DNA of 64,000 nucleotides, from contig JAPNXP010000016.1 in the NCBI GenBank assembly GCA_028753945.1, positions 1,520,001 through 1,584,000 of the forward strand, in the 5' to 3' direction. Both the position numbers and the translations under genes were made by a program. This document shows positions 19,901-30,190 of this stretch, in pieces (the first letter of the stretch is position 1; every line of letters starts with the position of its first letter). Below the pieces are notes generated by a model. That model was not told where the DNA came from, ran no database searches, and worked only from the letters and a program-made list of their open reading frames with translations. The DNA comes from Hexactinellida sp. DTS-2022. Its lineage: Eukaryota > Porifera > Hexactinellida.

Positions 19901-20510
19901 AGGTTTCCCACTTTTAACATTGATTATAAAGCGTAATTGCGTAAATAGGCCTAAATAGTCAAATTTAACAATGTGAAATTTTAGTGATTACGTCATCATG
20001 TGATGAGTAAGCATATTGGCAATCTGGTGTGACCAAAGTGTCCGCATCATTAATGTGCATGTTCTATTAAATTTTCAGATTTTATCTCTTAGAGTGCGCG
20101 AATTATGTGCGATTAAGTGACTTTTCAGGGTTCTCGAAATGTGACAATGACGTCACAACTTGTCGAGGTGTGAGAAATTTTGAGTGAAAACCTCAAATTG
20201 TTGACGGGTGCAAAAAGTTACCCCTATATGCCAAAAATCACATTTGGAAACCGGAAATCTAATGCTTTTTCAATTTTTAAAAATTGGAGCCTCTCAGACT
20301 CAAGTTAAAAACCCCGATATCGCGACGTTCCAGTCCCCCCCCTCGAGCTCCCCTACCTGAAATACTGGCGCCGCCTCTGGTCACAAACCTCCTGCATAGG
20401 GGAATAACTACACAGTACTTTAATACATTGGCGTAGTTTTGACTATGAGAGATTTGTTAGGTTAAGATTAGGATAGAAATGTTTGAGGCATCTAGATGTA
20501 TATAAATGAG

Positions 20511-21132
20511 CAGAGGCGGATTAACCAAGGGGCACGGGGGGCACGTGCCCCAGGGCTCCAAAGCTTCAGGGGCCCCCACTCAAGATATGAAACGAAAAAT
20601 TATCCCAAATATAGAGGGAATTTTTGTTTATTGGAAATAATCTTTATATAAAATAGCACTAAGGGTCACTAGAATTTGCGTATCTAATGTTCAAACTCCA
20701 TACAACCTTTCGGATATTTTGACAAGCAAATGTTTCAATAATTGACGAGAAGTCGAGATCCCTAAGAATGTCGCTCTCGATTGACATTATTGAGAGGAAA
20801 AGTGGAAATAGTTATAGTACAGTAAACTCTCGTTCATTCGAACACCAGGGGACTGTCAGAATTAGTTCGCAATAACCGAAATTCGTATTAATTAACCAAA
20901 GTCATTAGTATTAATTTGAATAGGCTGGTGAATTTAAAATGTCTGCCTTATCCCTGTTCGTATTAACGAGAGTCTACAGTATTACAATAATAAGGACCGT
21001 TGAACATCACGATTCTGTGGGACATATTACCGAATTTTTTTTAATTTCTAGCAATAATAATCCTAGCGAGGAAAATGGAGCCTCACATTCACAACTTGCC
21101 CCAGGGCCCCAGCCCTCCTTGATTCGCCCCTG
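20511..21132. mobile_element. hAT-like non-autonomous element with nested pogo-like MITE
   Basis: Ends CAGAGGCGGATTAACCAAGG and CCTTGATTCGCCCCTG. The flanks TAAATGAG (20503-20510) and TATATGAG (21133-21140) match at 7 of 8 positions, as expected for an old hAT duplication. A TA-flanked miniature lies at 20820-20979. Confidence 0.7.
20820..20979. mobile_element. pogo/Tigger-like miniature element
   Basis: Ends CAGTAAACTCTCGTT and AACGAGAGTCTACAG flanked by TA. Internal TTCGAAC-type inverted repeats. Nested in the hAT-like element. Confidence 0.65.
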
Positions 21133-21140
21133 TATATGAG

Positions 21141-21534
21141 TTGTACCCAATCAAATATAAAAGTGTATCTAGGGAATTCTTCATCCGGCTTGGCTTGTCG
21201 CCTTCCTAAGTTTCTGCAGTGTTTAAGTGGAATTAATACTGAAGTAGCCTTCAGCATTATTTCTTATTCTTAGATTAGGTTTGAGGCTATTGCTGCAGCC
21301 CAATAGGCACTTGTACAAACTAAAGAAGATTGGTATCAGTGCAACCTCGATTTATAATCAAGTTGCACTGTATCTTCTCCATGGAGGCTGTCTAAGTTGT
21401 ATTGAAATTGGTATAAGATAAGTATATTTTTGGGTCATTATATTTGATATTTAGATCCGTAACTAGGAATCAAGTGCATAATAAACTAACTGACTAAGAT
21501 AAATGCAGTGGGGGCGGATATCCAAGTATCCTCA
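21141..21534. other. intergenic DNA, nothing recognised
   Basis: No gene or repeat family recognised between two transposon insertions. Confidence 0.45.
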
Positions 21535-21542
21535 CCACCTGG

Positions 21543-22533
21543 AGGTAACAAAAAGTACACAGATCATGATCCTTAGGTACACAGATCATGATCCTTAGGT
21601 ACACAGATCATGATCCTTAGGTACACAGATCATGATCCTTAGGTACACAGATCATGATCCTTAGGAAGTACACAGATCATGATCCTTAGGAAGTATAGTA
21701 CACAGATCATGATCCTTAGGAAGTACACAGATCATGATCCTTAGAAAGTACACAAATCGTACATCATTATAGGCTTGTCTCGAAATATTCGGTCCGGCCG
21801 GACGAAAATGTAACCCGGAGAGAAATTGTTTGTCCGATTGTATATTATTGTATTAAATAGGGTAATATATTATAGATTATGAGAGCAATATCTATATTAT
21901 TAAAATTCGATTATTGTTTGTGAGTGTGTTTGTTTGTTTGTTTGTGTGTTGTTTGTCCGGATTGGATAAAGTTATGGGGAAATAGAAACCGAAATTATTT
22001 TTGGGATATAAACTAACTTTCAAATGTTATAATAAGTAAACAAGTATGCTAAACACGAATTTCGCACTCATAAATTTCTAAAATGTAAAACAAGTTAAAA
22101 CTAAGGAAATCCTATAAAGGGATGTATATAACGTCCCTTTCTACCATTTTCCATGGTAGAAAGGGTGAGGAGTAAGGCCGTAGAGCGGCCGTTAACTTGA
22201 GGTGCATAGCACCGAACCGTTCCAAATCGACCGAGATTACATTTTCGTCCGGCCGGACCGAATATTTCGAGACAAGCCTATAATGATGTACGATTTGTGT
22301 ACTTTCTAAGGATCATGATCTGTGTACTTCCTAAGGATCATGATCTGTGTACTATACTTCCTAAGGATCATGATCTGTGTACCTAAGGATCATGATCTGT
22401 GTACTTCCTAAGGATCATGATCTGTGTACCTAAGGATCATGATCTGTGTACCTAAGGATCATGATCTGTGTACTTCCTAAGGATCATGATCTGTGTACCT
22501 AAGGATCATGATCTGTGTACTTTTTGTTATATG
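21543..22533. mobile_element. foldback element with ATCATGAT tandem arms
   Basis: Short inverted ends TAACAAAAAGTAC / GTACTTTTTGTTA lead into tandem arrays of a unit around ACACAGATCATGATCCTTAGG: eight copies on the left (21552-21750) and nine inverted on the right (22310-22520). Next inward is a perfect 65-base inverted arm containing GGTCCGGCCGGACGAAAATG. The centre is a family B Helitron-like unit (about 21885-22240). CCACCTGG at 21535-21542 and again at 22534-22541 would be an 8-bp target duplication. Confidence 0.8.
21885..22240 (+). mobile_element. family B Helitron-like unit inside the foldback element
   Basis: Starts TATTATTAAAATTCGATT with a GTTTGTTTG tract and TGTCCGGATTG, and ends with the hairpin-forming GGCCGTAGAGCGGCC and TTAACTTGAGGTGCATAGCACC. 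Same family as 46590-47300 and 63441-63650. Confidence 0.55.
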
Positions 22534-22541
22534 CCACCTGG

Positions 22542-23440
22542 GATACTACACTGATATTAAAACATGTACAACGGTATTTTTCTTGAGGAAAAATTAAAGT
22601 GCCGGGAAACGCCATTGAAACAATTTCTTGAACTTGATCATTTATGTCAAATAAATTTGACGATTTTTGTACTTTATAGATAATAAACTGCTTTTAACAA
22701 TCATAATTAAATTAAGAAAATTTCATTCACTTTGTAATTTATTTTATTCACCTAAAAACTGAAGTTGATTCTAAACCTTGTTAATTCATAAATATGATAA
22801 ACATCTAAACAAACTTCGAGCTTTGCAACTAGTGAAGTTTCGATTGCGTTACCTGATAGAAAATGTATGGAGTTGTTGTATGTACCCCACTTTATATAGG
22901 AATAGTCTTACATGACAACACACATCTGACTTAATACAAGTTATTCACCTCAATTTTAACATATCAGTGCCACTTCATGCACAACACTAGTTTAATCGTT
23001 GCAAACGATTTTACATGGGCGAAAATTAACGTAATACGATACACACGTAGCTTATAGCATATACGTAGTGTTTAACAATTTAATCAAATTCCACTCGATT
23101 CCACTATTCAGTCAAATTCCACTCGATTCCACTAGATTCCACTATTCAGTCAGCCCCGGTTGTTTTAGCACGCGCTGCGCTGCTCGCTAATGAGTTTAAA
23201 ATTCTGCTGCCTTTCCTGGCTTCGCTGCGAAGTGAATTTGCTGAATCTAGTGTTGCGTTGCGCTCAAAGTATTTTAAAATAAAGGAGCGCGCTTCATCTC
23301 AAGGTGGAGCGCCTCCTTTTAAATTTGAGGAGCGGAAGCTGGAGTGCACTTACTGGAGCTCACTCCTTTTTCAAATATCACTAATCCAATACAAAATACC
23401 TAAATAATAGAGTAATCTCGCAACATCGATAGATTGGATA
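22542..23440. other. intergenic DNA with a short CCACTCGATTCCACTA repeat
   Basis: Mostly AT-rich sequence without genes. Around 23088-23155 the unit AATTCCACTCGATTCCACT is repeated, and 23160-23345 is GC-richer (CACGCGCTGCGCTGCTCG) with no identifiable function. Confidence 0.45.
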
Positions 23441-23447
23441 ATTACCA

Positions 23448-23792
23448 CGGTTGCCGTGGGAATGGAATTTCCGTTCCCATTCCCATTCCATTCCCATAGG
23501 AATCCTGTGGTAATTCCCATGGTAATCCTGTGGGAATCCCCATAGGAATCCTGTGGGAAGGAATCCCATTATAATATATACTACATAAAAACGAATTTAA
23601 TTACTAAAGCAGATTCGTATCAATAGTAAAGCCTATATTAATTAAGGATGACCTAATGAAACCATATTCGAATATCCCATGGGAATTCCTATGGGGATTC
23701 CCATGGAATTCCCATGGAGATCTCCACAGTGAAAAATCTGATTCCCATGGGTATGGGGATCCCCATGTGAATTCCCATACCCACGGCAACCC
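23448..23792. repeat. foldback element of ATTCCCATGGGAAT repeats
   Basis: Outer inverted ends GGTTGCCGTGGG and CCCACGGCAACC enclose degenerate repeats of GGAATTCCCATGG and CCCATAGGAATCCTGTGG in both orientations, with a unique AT-rich centre. A related end (CAGGGTTGCCG) occurs alone at 23880. Confidence 0.75.
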
Positions 23793-24080
23793 TGACTTAG
23801 TTTACAGTGGGCAGAAGTACTACATTGAATTGCAGAAACTTAACAATTGATTGGAGCAAAAGATAGAAGGACAATGTTGCAGGGTTGCCGTTGGTATGAA
23901 TGGGATGGGAATGGGATCAGTTTTCCCCTATGGATACCCATACTAGGATACCCTTATGGATACCAATACAACTGATTTAACATTCCATAATACTGTATAA
24001 AAATGTGATAACTTATGGTTCAATTGAAATACTACGGCATCTTGCATACAACAATAATTCTGCAATGAGTAATATATAAG

Positions 24081-24384
24081 TTTTTACTGTGCCGACTATA
24101 CTATAGTATAGTGGCCCAGTTCTAATCTTACTGCCTTGATTTTTTACTGTGCCGACTATACTATAGTATAGTGGCCCAGTATTGAAATCACTGCCTTGGA
24201 TGTTTTTACTGTGCCGACTATACTATAGTATAGTGGCCCAGTTCTAATCTTACTGCCTTGATTTTTTACTGTGCCGACTATACTATAGTATAGTGGCCCA
24301 GTATTGAAATCACTGCCTTGGATGTTTTTACTGTGCCGACTATACTATAGTATAGTGGCCCAGTTCTAATCTCACTGCCATTAT
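24081..24384. repeat. five tandem 60-bp CTGTGCCGAC units, alternating subtypes
   Basis: Five units with the core ACTGTGCCGACTATACTATA. Units 1, 3 and 5 continue CAGTTCTAATCT; units 2 and 4 continue CAGTATTGAAATCACTGCC, giving an A-B-A-B-A order with a dimer period near 122 bases. Each unit includes the palindrome ACTATACTATAGTATAGT. Inverted relatives (all subtype B) are at 56190-56365. Confidence 0.9.
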
Positions 24385-25078
24385 TTTTGTATTTTTCTCC
24401 GTAGACGGTACCCTGGCCAGAGCTTTATAGTTGATGAGCTTAAACTTGGCATGTAGTCTAATTTGCACCTGGGGTTACGATTTTTGATTAACAAATTTTG
24501 ACACATCTTTAACACCTTTCAAATTTTGTCTGGTCCATAACTCAAAAAATGTTTTACTACATAAAATTCTGCGTCTGATAGGATAAGAAAAATTTTTAAC
24601 AATGGGTTTATTTTCTGCCATAAATGGGGGTTGAAATTTCTTTGTTTACTCACACTTCAATTTCAATAAAACTGTTAAATCTAATTCCATTGTTTTAATT
24701 TGTAATAATTATATTGATTTAACTTGTTAAATCTTACTCCATCGATTCAACTTGCGATAATTATATTGATTTAACTAATAAATTACAGCTGGCTTCTATT
24801 TAATTGTAGTATCACTATGCAATGGATTAAATAAAATATAATAATATAAGGAATTTGTTGACTCAACTCAAATCACCGTGGATAACATTGCTAAAATAAT
24901 TAACTAGGTATTTATAGAAGATAATATCTATACACAATGAATGAATGGCATTAATCTCCAGATGATTCATGATAGAAACAAACTTCAAATTTATCTACCG
25001 TTCCTTGTGACTCGAAACAATTAACAATGGTTCTTGACACCCTGGGGCCTTGGCGTTGATGACTTGGCAGAAGAAAAA
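24385..25078 (-). repeat. AT-rich body unit of the hairpin-module family
   Basis: Begins TTTTTCTCCGTAGACGG and continues with GGGTTACGATTTTTGATTA, a section repeating TTGTAATAATTATATTGATTTAAC, and ends before the hairpin at 25079. Homologous bodies in reverse orientation lie at 53140-53850, 54000-55300 and 55430-56190. Confidence 0.7.
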
Positions 25079-25197
25079 AATCCAAAATTGCAGCCTGTGC
25101 CGACAGCATGTTCCTTTGGAGGCACTATCAATAAACAACCACAAAAATATAGTGGCACCAAAGGAACATGCGTAGGCACAGGCTGCAATTTTGGATT
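25079..25197. repeat. 118-bp hairpin module, copy 3
   Basis: Arms AATCCAAAATTGCAGCCTG and CAGGCTGCAATTTTGGATT with the AGGCACTATCAATAAAC / ATAGTGGCACC core. It joins two AT-rich body units. Confidence 0.85.
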
Positions 25198-25209
25198 CTT
25201 TTTCTTTTT

Positions 25210-25925
25210 CTCCGTGTCGCCTCCCCAGGCTAAACCATAAGTGCTAGAGCTCTGAGATTTTTAGGATAGGTGTCTGGTTGTTGATTAATGTGCATCTCGT
25301 GGCCCGATTTTTCAATTTCTACTTGGAAATTTTTTTAACGAGACTTTTAGCTTTTTTTGTCCCAAAGAAAATAAAAGCAATAGCAAGAAAAAATTTCGAA
25401 TCATTGGTTTCAGAAAAGTATTTTGGAACTGATAGCTCTTCACGATTTGTTAAATTCGTTCTCACTTTCACGATAATTAGGCTCAAATTTGCCACAATTC
25501 ACCCCTAACTTTCTAAAATCTAAAATTCATTAATATTCAATTATGCAATTATTTCGTGGTTTCGATGAAGATCTACAATTTATGAATAATTCAATTAGAT
25601 TCAATGTTATTACTCTTCAAGTTTATTGCTGATATCATAGTTACAATAAATAATTTACATTCAATATTTTAGCTATTACTATACAAATCAATTTCTGATA
25701 TCATAGTTATAATAAAGTATTCTATTTATATGAATAATTCAATTTGATTCAATAGCTGCTACTATATAAATCGATTTCTAATACATAGTTGTATTAAAGT
25801 TTTCTCCTAAAGGAAAATTCAATTTCACTCAACAGTTATTCAATTTCAGTACGATTTCTGATATTCAAACAATGGATTAATGAGATGGAATATCTATTTG
25901 TATAAATATTTGTCTATGTGTGTGC
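25210..25925. repeat. repeat body shared with 40395-41010
   Basis: Sequence from TTCTCCGTGTCGCC through repeated CTATTACTATACAAATC and GATATCATAGTTA motifs is found in inverse orientation at 40395-41010. No coding content. Followed by a G-run (25962-25977) and family B-like DNA. Confidence 0.6.
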
Positions 25926-26320
25926 TTGCTGCCCGAAATGTATTAGAGTGTAAGGGAAGGTGGGGGGGGGGGGGGGGCTTTATGACGCATTTATAATGGG
26001 AATATAAACTTAATCCCTTTTGTCATTCTAAGTAAACAAGTATGCTGATTTCCAATTTATAACAGTATATTAATATTCAATGGATTAAAGGAAATTAAAT
26101 AAATTGGAAATTTGTGTACTTAACTCAACTCACAGTGGATAACATTGCTAAAATAATTAACTATTTATATCATTTATTATCTAGACATAATGAATGAAAG
26201 GCATTAAACGCAAGATGGTTTAAGATAGAAACAAAATTCCAATTTATCAATCGATCCTTTATCCCATAACAACTTGATAAATGTGTGTAAACACTTGAGG
26301 CGTTCATGACATGTCGAAAA

Positions 26321-26438
26321 AATCTAAAATTGCAGTCTGTGCCGAAGGTATTCCCATTGGAGGCACTACTAGTTACCCAACCACCAAATGTAGTGCCTCC
26401 AAAGGGAAATGCGTTGGCACAGGCTGCAATTTTGGATT
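26321..26438. repeat. 118-bp hairpin module, copy 4
   Basis: Arms AAAATTGCAGTCTGTGCCGA and TTGGCACAGGCTGCAATTTT with the ACTAGTTACCC core shared with copy 2. Confidence 0.8.
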
Positions 26439-26443
26439 TTTTG

Positions 26444-26833
26444 GTTAAAAATTGTTGGGAACAATGGAGAGTGAAAAAATTCTACTTTTCTAGTGTCTTT
26501 GATGGATGATATTGAAAACTCTGGCTATCCTATGTGATTTCTTGGGATGTCTGGTGAAAAGTAAATCTCTTTTCTAACCGACCTAGATGGTTTATTGTCA
26601 AAGATTCGCCTTCCAAATTAACCTAATTAGCATTCTTAAAATCTATCTATTTTTAGTTAAAAATTGTTGGGAACGATGGAGAGTGAAAAGATTCTACTTT
26701 TTTATTGTCTTTGATGGATGATATTGAAAACTCTGGCTATCCTATGTGATTTCTTGTGATGTCTGGTGAAAAGTAGATCTCTTTTCTAACCGACCTGGAT
26801 GGTTTATTGTCTAAGATTCGCCTTACAAATTAA
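26444..26833. repeat. two tandem ~180-bp repeats
   Basis: A segment starting TTAAAAATTGTTGGGAAC (26445) and containing GGATGATATTGAAAACTC recurs from about 26657 with few differences, separated by about 30 bases. No gene is evident. Confidence 0.8.
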
Positions 26834-27105
26834 AGAAATTAAAAAATATTGAAATTGTGTTGTTGACATTTTCAACTAATGATAATGAAAAATTGCTTTT
26901 ATTGATTAAATAAGCCAAACAAATAGGGAGCAAAATGAGCTAACAAGAATAAATGAGCAAGAAGAAAGACACTAGTGAACAAGACTAAATGGTAAAAGAT
27001 TAAATACAATGACATGAAGAATAGTTGAAAAACTTATAATTATACAAACAATCACTTAGGAAGCTGACTTATTACTATGGGACAGATGGGGATATTAGAA
27101 CTTAA

Positions 27106-29359
27106 TTAAATGGAGGTTTCACCTAGAGGATGATTATGGAAGGTCAGGTCTCTCTCTCCAGATTGCATTTTGGAGTCAGCAGGATCCGTGGAGTGAGAGC
27201 AATGATGAGTAGAAGTTCTCTGCTTGAGCCTATCCATTTCGGCTAGGGAGAGAGCTGTAGGGGTGCGAGTATTCTTCAGTTTGAGTATTTGGGACCTTAA
27301 GTAGAGAAATATTAGAAGTAGGAAAAGAAACATGAGGATGATGGTGACAAGGAAAATATAACAAAGTAATAGGAGAACATATAAGGCAGTTGTTTTTGTG
27401 TTCGCATTCAGTTCACCTGTCGCTACATTGAGATCCGTATCACAATGGCTGAAGTTCGATGGAGACACTTTAAATCCTTCCATGCAGGAACAAGCATGGC
27501 CATATATGGTATCTGTGCAGTTGTGTTGACAGCCCCCGTTGTTGGTGTGACAAGGATTCGGGAGAAAGCATTCTGTTGATGCATTCTTGACGTACCCATG
27601 GAAACACGAACATTCGTATGAGCTTATTGTGTTGCTACACAAATGTGAACAGTTTCCATTGGACAGAAGTTATTCATTGATGTCCACACATTCAGAGAAT
27701 CCCAGCTGTTGGTACCCGGTTAGACACGAACATTCATATGAGCCAATTGCGTTGCTACAGTTGTGCGTACAGTTTCCATTGGTTAGAAGGCATTCATTGA
27801 TGTCGACACAATCAGAAATCCCTGCAGTTGGACCCGATTAGACATGAACATTCATATGACCCAATTGCGTTGCTACAGTTGTGCGTGCAGTTTCCATTGG
27901 ACAGAAGGCATTCATTGATGTCCACACAGTCAGAGAAAGTATGCAGTTGGTACCCGATTAGACAGGAACATTCATATGACCCAATTGCGTTGCTACAGTT
28001 GTGCGTGCAGTTTCCATTGGTGAGAAGGCATTCATTGATGTCGCTACAAAGAGTGTCACTCTCATTATAGTAACCTTCTAGACATGAGCACTTATAGGAA
28101 CCTGGCGTGTTCGTGCAGTTCCCCTGACAAATGGCACTGTCCTCACATTCATTGATGTCATTACATATTTCACTGACGTTGTATGATTCTTCCGGATAAA
28201 CGCACTCACAACCATCTACAGTATCGACTCTATTCCAGCTCTCTCCCACACACTCAATGGATTTGTTGAAGCATTGGTAGCTACGGGCTCCACAGCTGTA
28301 TAGAGAGTAGAATTGGTAACCTTACGACCATCATTCACATTCACACAAGTAGAACCGTAAGTATTCACGGTAAACCCAAAATCAGGAAGTTTGCTAATCC
28401 ACTCGGTATCGCAGGTACAGTTGAACTGTGACCTCAATACAACTAGATGTGTGAGCTTAGTGAATTGCTGGATAATTTCAGGCAAAATGTGTATCGAATC
28501 GATCTTGCCTAGATTCAGATATTTCAGATTCTTCAATACGGTTATTGCGGGTAGTGGCATGGATGGATTGTCGTCTAAGTTCAAATTTGTAAGGCTGTTT
28601 AATCCGAGGAATGCATTTGGATGCACTATGCTTATCCTATTTCCGCTAACTGATAACACATCGAGCTTCTCTAATCCTTCAAATGCGCATGATTCCAACT
28701 GTTGAATCTTATTACCGTATAATTCTATTTTTGTGAGCTTATTTACTCCTTTAAACGATCCTGCTTTTATCCCAGTTATGTCTCATTCCCTCCATTGTAA
28801 GTACTCCAGTTTATCCAGCCCTCCGATTATCGTGTGGTTAATGTATCGGCTCGGCACATCTTCTGTCTGTGAGTATCTCACGATGATGCTTGTAAGTTGT
28901 TTATTTTGTGTGAACATAGGAAAGAAAACTGAGCCGAGTTCATAAGCATCGAAAAGTTTCAAGTTCGGGAAGAATGCGAAAAAATTAACTTGTGTAATTG
29001 TTACCCGATCGTTTTCCAAAATAAATCGTATCCACACCGCTATTGACCGTATACGTTTCCACGAAAAATTCCGACGCTTCCCTATTCTCTATACTCAGTA
29101 CAGTTATGTAGTCAGGTAAACTAATGTTCAATGTTACACCAGATGCTGCTAAGTAAACGTTAATTCTTAACTTCGTTAACTCTGCTCTAAATGACGATGC
29201 GATTTCATTATGAATTAAAGTTTGGTCAGCGGTCTTTAATTGACAGACTTGAATATCCCCACTTGGTGAACACGTTACGGAACTATTCACACTCGAAAAT
29301 GCTAAGAAACTCCATAGGAATACTAACAGGACTGATGCGTCTATGTTGAACTTATTCAT
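27106..29359 (-). pseudogene. LRR + calcium-binding EGF + transmembrane receptor-like gene, broken
   Basis: Reading leftward from ATG 29359: a signal peptide (MNKFNIDASVLLVFLWSF), a short ectodomain, leucine-rich repeats with LRR spacing (IELYGNKIQQLES, LSVSGNRISIV), a cysteine-bearing LRR C-cap, at least five EGF modules including DINECLLTNGNCTHNCS, one transmembrane helix (TTALYVLLLLCYIFLVTIIL) and a cytoplasmic tail ending near 27106. This is a type-I membrane protein layout. The gene is interrupted by a one-base frameshift near 29015, an in-frame TGA near 28785 inside an LRR, a frame change near 28300-28335, a frameshift near 27840 and an in-frame TAA near 27675. Introns could explain one or two of these but not the stops inside EGF and LRR repeats. 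A truncated relative lies head to head at 33468-33880. Confidence 0.75.
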
Positions 29360-30190
29360 GATTGTTGTGTTAGGAAAGTATAAATCTTATCGATCAACAG
29401 TCAATTTATACTCGAGGATTATTTTAGATTTCGACTGTTTAATTTATTTATTCAACACATACTCTAAATATAACATTAACTAATTATTTATCATTTTCCC
29501 AAATGTATTTATGCTATTCACATCAAAAATGGAGCACATAGAATAACAGTATCAGTAGTTTTAAACAAATTACCTCTAAAACTGAGTCTAAATATATTTT
29601 CGCATATAAAAGCAATTGGGAATACCATCCAATAATGAATAAAATTGTAAATACGTATACATAAGTATTCTCTCTAGTATACTATAAACTTTACCGAACA
29701 AATAAATACTGTCAGAAAAGCTATTTTATGATCCTAAAGCTTACAATTGTGCAGGAATCTTAGATATAAATTATTGAATTCTCCAATGAATACAGTATAT
29801 ACTCGAATAATCGCTTCCAAAGTAGCAAATAAAATATATTACCGCTGACCGGACTAAACATCTTTATCTAAAAAATTAAAACCGCGATTGTTGTTGTTTG
29901 TGTGTTTGTCCGGATTGTATTAAAGTGATGGGGCAATAGAAACCGCATTTATAATTGAGATAGAGAGATTAGAGACTAACTTAAACAAGTATGCTGATTT
30001 TGAATTTCGCATTTACAAATTCTAATATGAACATTTGTTGTTGTTAATTATACAAATAGGTAAACAAATTAATAAAAATTCAAAATCAACCTAGAAGTTT
30101 GCTTTCAGCGGGTATTATAGGTAAACAAGTATGCTAGACACGAATTTCGCATTTTTTAATTTCTATTATGAATATCTATTGTTGTTTAGT
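29360..30190. other. left arm of inverted duplication, upstream of the LRR-EGF gene
   Basis: 29360-29640 is an inverted match of 33150-33467. 29665-29865 recurs at 32880-33090 in the same orientation. The rest (29878-30190) is family B Helitron-like DNA. No coding sequence. Confidence 0.75.
29878..30190 (+). mobile_element. family B Helitron-like fragment
   Basis: ATTAAAACCGCGATTGTTG with GTTTGTGTGTTTGTCCGG and TAAACAAGTATGCTGA, the family B 5' region. It is absent from the other arm of the palindrome, so it probably arrived after the duplication. Confidence 0.55.

Larger units (their letters stand above)
18681..20336. mobile_element. large foldback element with nested hairpin and minisatellite arms
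   Basis: Near-identical inverted arms of about 420 bases (18681-19100 and 19909-20336) begin GGACTGGAACGTCGCGATAT. Inside lie a second hairpin (19097-19286) with arms rich in CCAACCGCGAAGCGGTTGG, then an AAGATCGACC array, a TGGCTCATGATAAAAC array, and an inverted GGTCGATCTTATTCC array. There is no transposase frame and no clear target duplication. Confidence 0.85.

Noticed and set aside
21552-22520. Regularly spaced short repeats as a possible CRISPR array
   Set aside because: Repeats are contiguous or separated by 2-8 bases with no unique spacers, are inverted on the other side, and the DNA is animal.
28780-28790. In-frame TGA in the LRR-EGF gene, together with no TGA stops among the intact genes, as a hint of TGA recoding
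   Set aside because: Eight genes ending TAA or TAG are too few to exclude chance in AT-rich DNA, and the same gene also has frameshifts and a TAA, so decay is the simpler explanation.
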